From assembly GCF_029227915.1 (NCBI RefSeq), contig NC_079884.1, forward strand, positions 14,570,001-14,634,000: 64,000 nt of DNA. Reading direction: 5' to 3'. Under the pieces are notes generated by a model that saw only the letters and a program-made list of their open reading frames with translations, was not told where the DNA came from and ran no database searches. Positions 12,792-25,500 of this stretch are shown in pieces. Each line of letters begins with the position of its first letter. Within the stretch, counting starts at the first letter, position 1. The position numbers and the translations under genes were made by a program. This stretch comes from Hydractinia symbiolongicarpus (lineage: Eukaryota > Cnidaria > Hydrozoa > Anthoathecata > Hydractiniidae).

Positions 12792-13512
12792 TTATTGTTT
12801 CCATGTGTCTTGCAACATGTGTCTGCAATATCTTCGATTGCTCATGTCAAGACAACACGGACTGTTCTTGGGACAGTCAGTTTCAACCTGACACGCTATA
12901 TGGGGAGAGTAAAACGGATCCCTCAATGGACAATGTCTCGTAACTAAAATGAAAATGAAATAAAATATAGCATATTGGTGCAAGAATCAGCATGATTTTA
13001 GGGTTCTTTGTTGGATTTATTTTTCGTTAGAAATTTTTTTATGGCCGGATCTCCCGTGTTTAAAAAACGGCGTTCAACATACTCAATTTCCATTACATCA
13101 AAGATGGCAGCGTTTTTTGAATTTTTATTGGTTGTTTAAAACATTTTTCGTCTGTAAACGCTTGGAAGTTGACTCGTCTCAACTCCCAAAATCTGCCAAA
13201 GCACAAGCGTTGCGAAAGAAAAAAAAATTCTAATGCGCATACCCAAATAGTAAACGCTGGGGCCAAAAACGCCTCAATGGAAAGTGGTCCTTAGATTAAA
13301 AGGTCTTCATTCAAGTGATAAACTGAGCATAACAGACATTTGCATGCATGTTCTTTTGAGAAATGTTTTACCTTTCGGAGTACACATTTTTACTCCGTAT
13401 GAACACGACGTACTGCAGCATGCGAAACCAGATCTGCAGTCAAAATCGCTTTTACATGGATATGAGAGTAACACACGGATACATTTTAAGTCTTCCACTT
13501 TTGGACATGTTC
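12792..13512 (-). other. WAP-domain exons at the end of the ADAMTS-like gene
   Basis: Exon 13512-13372 encodes one WAP (four-disulfide core) domain with eight cysteines (motifs TCPK, FDC, FACC, KMC). Exon 12943-12792 encodes a second, reduced one with six cysteines and ends with the stop. Both are entered in phase 1 and match the phase-1 donor at 13864 exactly, which is why I attach them to the ADAMTS-like gene rather than calling a separate gene. There is no signal peptide of their own. WAP domains commonly inhibit serine proteases; whether these do is not visible. Confidence 0.8.
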
Positions 13513-16500
13513 CTAAAACATTTAAAAAAACGTAACAAATTATGAATAATCCCTCACGTTTTACAGACAAATTTAGGACTTTTTTCATTTTTTCTGGAGG
13601 GACCTTTCATTAGGATGGCATTAGAATACGCATTTCGAAGGCTAGTCCAGCATAAAAAAAGCAATATACATATGGGTACTTATGTGTGACTTTGGAGTAT
13701 TTGTTTTTTAACATATCGCGCCCGACAAGGTTACGGGCAACTGTGACAGGCTGCGAGCATATCAGCAGAGTTGCAGACAACCACTAACCGCAAGGGTATT
13801 GGGTGTTTCGCAATACAGAAATGATAGTATAACTATCACTCTGACACGTCAAATTCAACATTACCTCTCTGTCCATCCAAATTATGCTCATAAACTGGGA
13901 CCACTTTCTGTATAGACGATTTTCGATCGCGGCTGATGTAGTTTGGTGCGATATTTGTTACAGCATGTGTGGACTCTGTATGGTGTGTAACAACAGGAGC
14001 TGGAGGTCGTGCAATGTTAGACCGCCGAGTTGTATAGTCCTCTGAAAAAAAACATGGAAATCCAATATGTCGATTTTTATCCTATTTTACTGTGGAGTGG
14101 AATTAAATGTATGTAGATATTAAACTTTGATCTTTCTTTTTGTTGATAGCTTACCGATGTGATATATCGTCTTAGAACTTTTAATATCATTACCAGATGG
14201 TGAATATAATAAAATTTTACAAAATAATTCAAAACAATTTGAAACCGATTAGTTCCTGTGGCCATTTTAGTATGGGCGGTAGAAAAAACCATACTTTTCG
14301 GTCACATTAAAAGCCTCAAAACTTCATTCAAAATTGAAATATTGTTTCTAAACTAAAAGTTTGATGAAATTAAACAATTTTCTACGATTATCATAGTTGC
14401 TGAGTTCCTCTAGTTAGCTATTTTCGGAGACGCCGATAAACTATTTTTGAGAGCATATTAATTTTGACAAAGATATATGTTTACATGTTTAAAAGTAATT
14501 CTCGTGAACATTTCAGGTAAGTTCTAAATGAAACGCGTGGCAGGTTTGGGCCAAAATGCTAGGACACATTGAAAGTGCACCTCTAAAGCGAGTTACTGAC
14601 ATTAACCGGCAAAAATAGACTTAATATGAACTTGGGCAAATACCGAGATGTGGAGAGTGTTTCCACAAAAAAACAATTTCTTATAGTAGATTCTAAATTT
14701 CTTACCTGCTTCAGGTATCCATGCTGGAGTATCATCTATAAATGATCAAAAATAAGAAAATCATCAACCGAAGAATATTATATAACAGCGCCTATAAAAC
14801 TTTTGTTTATATTTTTGACTACCCTAGAACAAATTATGTGATTAGAGCTAAAAATACTTTGTGATTCGTGCGTTATTATTACTCTAGAAAATTTTATCTG
14901 TTAAATAAACACACGGGCGAAGTTACGGGCAATCAACCTTGTTGTTGTCTATTTCGTTTAAAATGTTTCAATTATTCCCGCCTTTCGAATGAAATTAACA
15001 ACAAATTATTTTAAATAAGCAACACATTTTATTTAATTTATAGGACGCGTTGGGTTGTTTGTGTGACAGATCGAATAAAACGTATATTTATTGTATATTT
15101 GTAAGTTTTGTTTTATTTTTGTTTTGTGATTTGTATACTGGTTCCTCCACGAGACTTATTTATAATTACAGCCAGATCTGCTACAACGACCAGCTGTCTT
15201 AGGACGGCCACCTGTCTTACACGACCATATTTGCTTACTCCTCCCACAATGTGGTCATTTGCTATTTAGGACGACCAACTGTCTAACGCGACCAGCAACC
15301 GCGTTTTTTCCCCTTTAAGATAAAATAATACCTGTGTTAGACGATCATATCACGGTTTCAAATGTCCCTCATTTTTCCAACACATAACGAATACTTGTAA
15401 TTATGAGATCACAGAGCTCGCATAATATTAAATAGTTAATAAAGTAGTTGATAAGTAATAGTTGATAAAGACGAAAAAAAAGGAAAAAGCTAACCAATTC
15501 ATAAACTGGCCGTTTTACATAAGTGTTTCAAGACTACTACCTGCCTAAGACAACCAAGTTCCCAAAAATGGCCTATTATACAGGCTGGACGGTAGTTTAT
15601 CATTTTTTTGTTAAGGATGAATACAAACTTATATTTTCATTGTTCAATTGAACCATCTCATAACTTTCCTAAAACTAACCAATTGTTACTATACATTCAA
15701 ATTAAAGTAACGCATACCTTTTATTGCATTTAAGTAAGCCTTCCGCTCTGGACTTAATTCTGAAAAGAAAATCAGCTGTTTCAGAATTTGTGGCGCTTTA
15801 AAATTAAAAGTACAAAACAAGAAATGGTGGTGGAAAGAACGATTCAAACTATTTTTTACAACGGAGTATATATCACATTATTTCCGTTTGAAATCCTGTT
15901 TTAAAAACAGTTATCATTGCAGCAATTTAATTTTGGTTACCTGACTCTTTCTTTTTGTCGATAACTTCTTTAGCAACTTAAAATATAAAATGACATGTGT
16001 TTAATTATTTCTTTTATTAGCCTTCCAAGAGTATTATGTAACTCCTTTTGAGGAGGAAATGCTAGTTAGATTTGCCATTTATAAAATTTACTTACTTTCA
16101 TCCACACGAGCTGGTTGGACGTTCACAAACGAAACTTTTGACGATGAATCTGGTGATGGTGATGGAGCTGCTATTTCAGGAATAAGATCTATAATAATTA
16201 CACGTTATCATTTGATATACAGCTCTACCCAATTGACCCAGTTTAATTTATTGATCTGTTTTTTTAGTATTTTTTCATGTTTTCTGTTTCTACAATGATT
16301 GTCATATCGATAGAGTAACGTGAGAAAGAAGTTTCTCACAGGGAGTGTTTAGTAGAGAATCAACTAGCTATTTGTTTGAAAGTACACATGGTCGATAACA
16401 ATTTTATCCGAGTTAACAAAATTTTTAAAGCTATGAGATATATTTGCATGAAAATAGTAAATTATCTTACAAAATATAAATAGCTTTCATCGTGGATCAA

Positions 16501-19500
16501 GTATGTCAACTGGTTTAAATTCCAGCGCTCTATTACCTTTCTTTTGTTCGTTCCCTTGTGTTGGTTTTTTGGCTTCATTTTTCATGTCTTCCATGTCTTT
16601 TTCAGTTTTGTTATGATTTTCTGGCGGTATTTCTGTTTGGTTTTGTGGAGTTGGTAATTTAGCACTTTCTTTTTTGTCGTCGTCTTCAGTTTTTGATATT
16701 TTCTGCCTGCTATTTGCTGAAGAATCTGAAAAACATGATATTGTCAAACGGTATTATTATGAAGTGAAAAGGGCTCCTTTCTTAGATCCTTAATATATTT
16801 TGTAGTGATGCTACTGCCATCCACAAGGTTCCACAAGCAGCTTTTCTAATAATCCATATTTTCTTTGTTCATGTGATCGAGTTTTTTACAAAGCTCGGAA
16901 AAGAATTTGTCGCGACCTTTGTTTTATTTTGACATAGTTAACTGAGTTCCGATTCGCGACGGGGATTTAATTAAAATTAAATTCTGTTTTTTGCGCGAAC
17001 TTTAATACGAAAATTACGCGCAAAGCTTTTTGCGCAAAAATGAATACGCGCAAAAAGGAAAGAAATCTGAGTGCGAAAAGGTGTTTTAAGCGCATCTACA
17101 ATTTCTCTAAAAATCTTATTTTTACAAATTGTTCCATTATTTTTTAGGGAATTTTTACGAAATATTAATACAGGCGAAATTCGTCCATGTTCCTATTGCG
17201 CGAAATTAATACGCTCAAAATCGAAAATTTCTTGCTCAAAACTTAGCACCAATGCATAAGCGATGATGCTTTATATTTTTGCTGACCATTATACTTTTTC
17301 TGTTTAGATATCCTCGGTCACACTTACCTTGTCCCATTCCAGAGGTATATGTTGCTACGAAGCCGGGTTTTAACGTCGCTGCATGGTTTGTCGATACAAA
17401 TCTAACGGTAATGGGATTTTGTTTTGATGTGTAACTTGGTGGAATTTTTTGTCCGCAATATTTTTTATTTTCCTGACCGTCAGTTAAATAAACAAAGTCG
17501 GTGCTGCAACTAAAATAGATATCAAATCGACTGTGAATATTGAGTGTAGGAAGTTTTCTAAATTGTAAGCATGTTTCAAATAAAATTCGAAAAAAAATAT
17601 TATAAAAAGAAAATAAACAGATTAAAAAGTTACGCAATTAATTTAGTTAGCCTATTATTCATCCTCTTGCTAAGAAGTAGTCAGTTATGCTTCGAATTAA
17701 AACGTTTTAATTGGTGCAGTTGGAGTCATTTTAGCTACTTAAAATGTAATGCATTAAGTTCGTTAGAGCAACACAACCAGATGTTTAATGAAGAAGATAT
17801 AAGAAAACTGGAATCCCCTTTTATTAGTTGTCGTGACACACGAAGAGAAAATCTTTATAATAATAGCATTTTGTCTGTCAGTCAAAAGCGGGTCGTGCTA
17901 ACCTCGCATGAAATGCACAAGCTACAAATAACATACAGTTAGCTCTCGGTAACTCGAACACCGGTAATTCAAACTTTCATTATCTCGAATAAATACGTTT
18001 AATACGTTCTTATAAACAACTTCGCTTAACTCGAACCTCGGTTACCTCGAATATCCGTAACTCGACCCTTCCCCCCCACTTTATCTCGAACCATTATCTT
18101 TGGTCCCTTACTCTTTCGTTGACCTTTTCCTGGTAACTGTTATTTCACCTCTTTTTTAAATTAACTATAATCTCATTTAAGACTAAATTCGACTTAACGG
18201 GAGCTTCATTAAACTGGAGCATTCGTTACGCTGAATTATTCTTCTCGATCTTTTGGAGATTCGAGTTGCCGGGAGTTAAGGGTATGTTATATATTGTTAT
18301 CGACTTTGCTGCGATGGGTGACTTTCCTTTAAGTTTAAACGAGCTAACGATTAGTGTTCTATAAATACTAATAAAATTTCTGAAACAGTAAATTTTTTTT
18401 GCTGCGCAAGTTCTTATTAAAACTGTTGATAGTCACTTTTTCAAAATAACTCGGTTTACTTGAAGTAGTTGATATTGCTATGACAGCTAGTAATAAATGA
18501 AAACAACTGAAAACATATTTATGGTGAAAACAAACCAGTAAACACCAGGTTATAATTTAAACTCAAATCGAAACATACTCATCACTTCCAACATCAAAAG
18601 CATGAAAAGTTATTTTGATTGGTTTTTCCTCTGTAGTGATCGTAATGTTACAATCTTCATTCGGAGGATAGTATTCTGGATAATTTGGAGATGATATTAA
18701 CCCTGCCGGTGCCGTAATGTTAGAGCCACATATATCTGAAAAAGATTAATCTTAAGTAAGCCAGCGCATTAAGAACCTCGTGTAAATATTCAAAAAAGCT
18801 AATACGGATAAGTAGTAGTTTTCTAGAGCTCGCGTGATTGCGGGGCTACGTACAAACTTTATAAAAAAGCTTTAGCTCAAACAGATTTATTTTCCATACT
18901 TAAAAGAAATTCTCAACTATGATTAATTGTTTGCCAAAATTTCCTCTCGTCCAGAGAAAGAAATTTTTCTTTCGCTTAACAGGAATAATTACTTCTAAAC
19001 CAATCAAAATAGTGAATTGACATGCATAATAGAAAGCTGGAACATTGGATTTAAAGATGGTATCAAATGTAAGTGTTTATGTTCAATTTCACTCAAAACA
19101 ACAAAAAAATATCTACCTTGACTCTGTGCGGGTTTATCCACTGCGTGATATTTTGCAATAAAACCTTCATCGTTTTGAGAATCATCAGAGAAAAATTTTA
19201 CACACAATCGATTCGTCGTGGAGGTAAATGGCGGTGGGATGGATTTCCCACAAAACTTACTTTCACCTAGCCTGGATACGCAGTCACCATCCATCACTTT
19301 TACAAAGTCGTTTTTACATTCTTTGTCGTCAGGTGCAACCACACTCATCCTGTAAGACAAAAAGATGTTAAAGTTTCTGCTTTGGTATCATACAAAGTTG
19401 AGAATCTAGACCTTTGTTGTATTTTGTGACTAATTTTTGTAATATTATATACATAACACTTCGTTTTTAAATATACGATTTTTAGTCTTTTACCTGTTGG

Positions 19501-22500
19501 TTTGTTGTGATCTTGTGGATTGGTTAATTTTATTTTCAGCCTTTGGAAAAATATCGGTTCAAGCAAATAAGATAATGGCCTTTGGAATGTAAGGTCGAAA
19601 TATCAATTTTAAAAGAAACTTTTTAATAATGTTTAAGCGTCTGGTTATATTATTTACCATCTTTACGTATGTCATTTCTGCACAAAGTTGTCGTCTCTTA
19701 TTGAAAACAATATCAAACGTCGTATCGAAAAAGAACAAACTAAAATGGGAAGCCAAAAAACCCAAAAGTCAAATTCAACAAATGATGAAAAAAAAAATAT
19801 CTAAAAAATTTTCGACATATGTGAATAAGAATTGAAAAACAAATTATCTTACTTATCAAATTGAAGTTGTATAACTTTCCCTTCTGGAACTTGAATGATA
19901 TGGACGCATTCCATATTGTTTGGATAATCATTAGGATAGCCAGGCGATGTGAAATTTCCTCGTTCGTCTGTGTATATACCACCACAACCAGCTGAAAAGA
20001 AACATGTACGTAATATATTTTCCATTTTTTATGTTATTTTATTTTCTTTACTTTGCATTTTGATACGATTAAATTATTTTTTGGTTTTTACGGCTTTTAG
20101 AAAATTCACGAGAGTTTATTCACGGAAAAAGTAAGGTCGATCGTGAATCCTGCCTAAAAATTCTTATTTTATAGAACCGCAAAAAAATTTTTCCCGCAAA
20201 CCATCTTGCTTACCATCTCCAGGGCAAGGATTATGTGCGTTGCATTTTTGTTCTGTTGGTGGCTTTGTTTCTTTTCTGCACTCGCTTTCATCTTCTGTTG
20301 ATATAGAACCATCTTTCAACGTCTTCTGGCATAATACGTCGCGTACTTGTACACCTGGTCCACATATTGTGGAACACTAAGACAGAAATTGTTGCAGTTA
20401 AGCATATATATTTGAATTTTTTTTCTCAATCAAAATTTATCAATTAATTTATCAATCAACTCGTCGATTATACCTCTCCAAAGGGTTGAGCTATCCATTC
20501 TGATGGACAAGGCTCTTTATTGCACCCTTCAATATCGGATGGTCGCGTAGACGTGCAAAGACTTCCATCAATGTCATACTCGATCCCTGTACCAGCCTTC
20601 TGTACACATCTGACGTTTCTTTTCTTTACTCCTCCATTGCATGTTTTACTGCAATCTCCCCAGTACGATGTTTGCCATCTGAAAATTAAACGTACGCGTT
20701 TTTATAATAGAAAATAAACATTACCTGAACTTATAAGGCCTATTTAGTTTAGAAATCGTCAATGCAATATAAACGACTATGAAGTTTGGAGCTTTGGATG
20801 CAAAATATGCTATTCTTACAATGAAAGTTACTTACGAAGGTGGGCAAGCATCTTCTTTACAAGGGTATTGCTGCGTTGGAGGTTTTTGATCTTTTGCACA
20901 CTTTTCTTCTACTACAGGTGATCCATCATCAAGTCTCCTGCATTCAGCTGTAATCGATTCTATGCCTGAAAAAGTCAGTTTATTTACAATCGTTAGTTTA
21001 AACTGTGGATGATTCATTTCTGCCTTATCGTTTGAGACATTCTTCTTAGAAATTAGAAGTTATTGCAAAAAATTTTATGTTCTTTCTTTTAAATAATGCA
21101 GAACTAATTGTAGAAAGATAATGCTTTAACCCTATTCGGTCCGGGGTTTTTCGAACATATTATGACCGGGGGGGGGCGGATTCCGCCCCCCCTTAATAAC
21201 TTTTCATAGGGTTGTTCAAATTGAATCAAACTTGGCACACTTATAGTACGTCATAAAAGGAACAAAATGGCGCCAAAAAAAATTTACTTGCGTCAGCACA
21301 TTTTCTGTGACGTCATCAAAAGCTTGAAAATTGTTAAAAATGCCACTATCTGCTTAAGATATAATTACTTTTGTTCTAGAGCGAATTTTTACATTCTGTT
21401 TGGAGTTTCTGAAAGCTAAATAAAAGTTATTTAACATATCTTCCGGTTTTTACATGGATCGGATGAAAAATTGCCAAAAATTGCCCGAAAATCCGTTTTT
21501 TTCCGATTTTCGGGTAAAATCCGACAAAATCGGGAAATCGGATTAGTCACGGGTTCAAATTATTCAAAATGATTCTTCTTGATGAAACAAAGTTGTGTTG
21601 CAAGTTTCAAGTTCTAAGGATAATCCTAACAGGAGTTATTATATTTTCCCCATTATAAGGACTTCATAGAGATTTTTAGGGGTAGTTTCGAGTAATGGCC
21701 AATATCAAAGCCTCTGAAAGGTATGGGACCTAAAAAATTAGCATGCAGGTGTCTAATAGATAAATGTTGAAACTCAGTAGGTATCATAGCCATATAACAA
21801 AGCAATCAGGAGTTATTAAAAAAAAACCGTCAGGGGGGGCGGAATCCGCCCCCCCCCCCGGACCGAATAGGGTTAACGCACATATTTAAACTATTGACTT
21901 TTTTCCACTCCATTTTGAAACAATTAAAATTAGCGAATTTAACATGGTAAAAAATGGTATGGGCGTAATGAAATATCTGTATCCTTTTAAGTGAAAACAA
22001 CTGGTAATACCTGCAAATCACATTTGTGCAGGACACGTGAATATTTCTGCGTAATAAATACAGTACTAACCTCCGCCGCAAGAAACAGAGCAACCTGATT
22101 TTATCCTCGCCCATCCAAAATCACTAACAACATCTTTGCCTGGAATACCAGACCTTTTTGAGCTTAAATCTAATGTTGATTTCCCATACAACGAGCCCAT
22201 ATCAAATCCCATGTCTTTTAAAGATTTTAATGCATCTACTATACCGCCCGTACCAACGGCGCCCTGCGGTATCTTTGATCGTTCCTCTCCAGTAGTACAA
22301 GTTGAACCATCGCCATTGCAAACGCCACAGCGATCGAATTTAGCATGAGAACCAAGCTCACCATCACAGCCAACAGTCTAATAGAAAGTAGTTTTCAACA
22401 TCATATGCGTCCTAGCTATGGAATATGATTGTGTCAGAGCAGACGTGTTTTCCATGTTTATTAAAAATTTCAGGTTGTTTACATTATTCCGACTAACGTC

Positions 22501-25500
22501 CCTTTTCTCCCCATTCTCAGGTATTGCATGTGTTTGTAGAGAGTGTGGGAACAAGGCCATAGGACTGTTTGCAATTGGACGTCAGAACCAGACATTTATA
22601 GTTAGTCTTATGTGATAAGATGCTGTTAACATTTTGTTATTTTTGACTCTTGTTACGAATAAAACAGTAATAATTTCACACACCGTTTAGTTTTCTTATT
22701 CGTACTAATTTTAAGCCGTACTTTTGTACGCGCGAAATAGCTTCTTTTTAACTACACGAAAATTAATGTACGCGAAAATTAATATGCTTGAAAATTAGTA
22801 CAAATAACTTAAAACCAAAGTGGATTCTGTCCTACGAAAAACACACTCACAACACATTGTCCGTTGATACATTTGTCAGCCACTACACTGTCATCCATTT
22901 GATCGCAATTCGTTCCATCCACAACATTTCCGAAATCGTAACCGTGTTGTGTCCCAGTAATAAAACAACCCAGTTTGCAAGAATCTGTATCATAAAAGCG
23001 TTTTGTTCGTTATAGATCGTGACGCGTGGTTGAGTGGTTAGGAAGGTCGTTTCATAATAGTAAGACGATGGCAGGGGCAGTCAACCAATGTATACGAGGA
23101 ATGTTGGGTCTATATTTAGTCTATATACTGAGAAAACAGGACTTAGCAATTGAAAATAATTGAAAAAGTAATAAAAATACAGCATGATTTACTAAAAATT
23201 GCTTAGAATACATTGGATAAAATAAATGCCTAAAAACCTTAGTATGGCACATGTTGATGAATACTTACCTATTTTCGAAGGTTTAAATTCCCATTCAAAC
23301 TTTTTCTCTCCAAACAAACGGTTATTAAGAAGGACACACTGTGTGTTTCTGTGTGTCATCAAACTGTTTGTGCAGGGCTATAAATAAAAAGTTAAACACT
23401 TTAAGTTTAAATTTTTTCGTGCTTTAATATTGTGATTTTTTTACTGACTGTAGGAGGGGGTGGGGGGGGGGGGGCGGGGTAAGTTAAAAAAAAATAAAAA
23501 GAACTGATTTTAAGTTCTAAAGGTTTACTTTACTCTTGTAAAGCCTGTACTTAATTCATTACTGAAAGTCAACTTCAATCTCATGATAAGAAAAAACGTT
23601 TTAAGAAATGATCTGTAGTATACCTCCTTGTTACATAATCTGAATTTTCTTGGCTCGCCTTCGCAATATTTTCCTCCATCACTTGGCCTAAAAACGAAAT
23701 TAAACAAAATTGCTTTTACTTCTAATCATGGCTGTAACAACAAACAAAACAGTGAAGTGTTTTAAAATGTTTATACTTTGGATGATTGCAGTGACGTATG
23801 CGATATTGTACTCCTCCGCCGCAACTTCTAGAACAAGGTGAATAATTGTCCGCCCAAGATCCCCATGTGCCATCTGTCGGTTTTATTTCATTTCTTTTGA
23901 GACATTTTCCTCTGAAGCATTCCTAAAGACAGTAAAAGACTCGAATATAATGCCTGGCAATCTTGTTACTGCTGTGTACGCCTGTCTCTGTTCCCAAATG
24001 CTTAGGTTAAATTTCATGGATATTTAGCTTCACAAAAGTTGAAAAGTCATTTGTGGCTAAAAACAGGACTTAGAAGATTCGTGTTCGGTACCGTTGTGGA
24101 TCCTATTTCATACTTTTTTTTAAAAGACGAAAGCACTAGCCTCCAGGAGTTATGGTGGTCCAACTTTTTTTACAGCTCAAGCTGTTTTGCTAATTGGCTA
24201 GATATTTAAAAGACTCGCCCTTTGATGGTTAATGTTAACGGCTTCTCCAGTTTAAATTTCGCTTTTTCTTTATTGTCACTTTCAATTTGATTTCTTTCAG
24301 TAAAAAAGGATATATACCTTAGATGGTCCGCATGGTGTTCCATCGGATGCAGGATAGACACTGGTAAAACATTTATCTGTATTTAAAGGATTCGTGCATG
24401 ATAACTTGGTACATATGTTCTCAGTCTAAAATTGAGATGGAGAAATATTACCTGTTCAAAAAATCAAAAAATTTAGATTTCATATTCGAACTGACAAATT
24501 TTCAAAAACCGAGGCTAAGAGTGATTGGGTCAATGAAAAGAGCCCTAAATCTAGGTCAAACCAAAGAGATATTATTAAAAGTAATAATATCTCTATGGTC
24601 AAACATCGTGCTACATCGATATAAATGTCTAAAAATGTTGGATGCATTTGCGGCTGGAAGTTGAATAATGTTGGGTCTACATTTTCTTTTCTTTTTTTAA
24701 AGAAATCGGTTGACTCATTTGTTGAATGCGTTATTTATTAGTCATGCATTTACAGAAAAAACGACGTCAAGTCCAACATTTTATCGATATTACTCCGTTT
24801 GCCGGCTATTTTCAAAACAATCGATTAAAGTTGTTCACCTCTTCTGTCAAGAAGGTCATATTCTCTAAAGCAAAAATTTGGGCGCAAACCGCTGCCATCC
24901 TCACACCAAAAGTGGTAATTTTATCAGAGCGTGACCTCTTCTGACTTTCGCAGCAATACTTTTTGTGAACATGCTAATATTTGTTTACATGGCAAGTACC
25001 CGAAACTCTTGGAAATAATAAGCGTCGCCAATGGTAATTAGCTATAGAAAATCATTGGAGACACATTGTTTATCCTGACTTTTATACAAAGGATGAAACC
25101 TTCTTCTTCTACTACGTTAATTAGTGATTTATTGAAGACTGAAATTAGGAATTGATCCTCCTCCCAAAAAAAATTATTATTACACCCTGGTGACCACTTT
25201 GGTCCAACTATCGCTAAATATTAAGAATTTTTTGTCTTCAACTAGCTATTATCATTTTTATTTTTTATTTTTATCTGGACAATATTTGCGAACGCCATTA
25301 TTTATCTATAGCTTATCTTTGTTTACCTTATCTTTGTCACAAATTGTTGAACCAGTCCCAAATTGCATTTCGCATTGTTTTTTGACGTCATACAACAAGC
25401 CTGGACGACTGTCCAGTTTTTGATAGTCAACATCACGTGATTGGTCTGGCACATCGAGCAAACAATGTGCTTGAGGTTTTCTAAAAATAAACACAACTAT

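Noticed and set aside
12792-13512. WAP exons as an independent small secreted gene
   Set aside because: They lack a start and signal peptide of their own, and their phase matches the ADAMTS-like chain at both junctions.
17571-17942. 123-codon plus-strand frame
   Set aside because: It overlaps an intron of the ADAMTS-like gene, has no recognisable sequence and runs into a transposon remnant.
23020-23100. A tRNA gene on the plus strand
   Set aside because: Only a D-arm-like motif is present; there is no acceptor stem pairing and no T arm.
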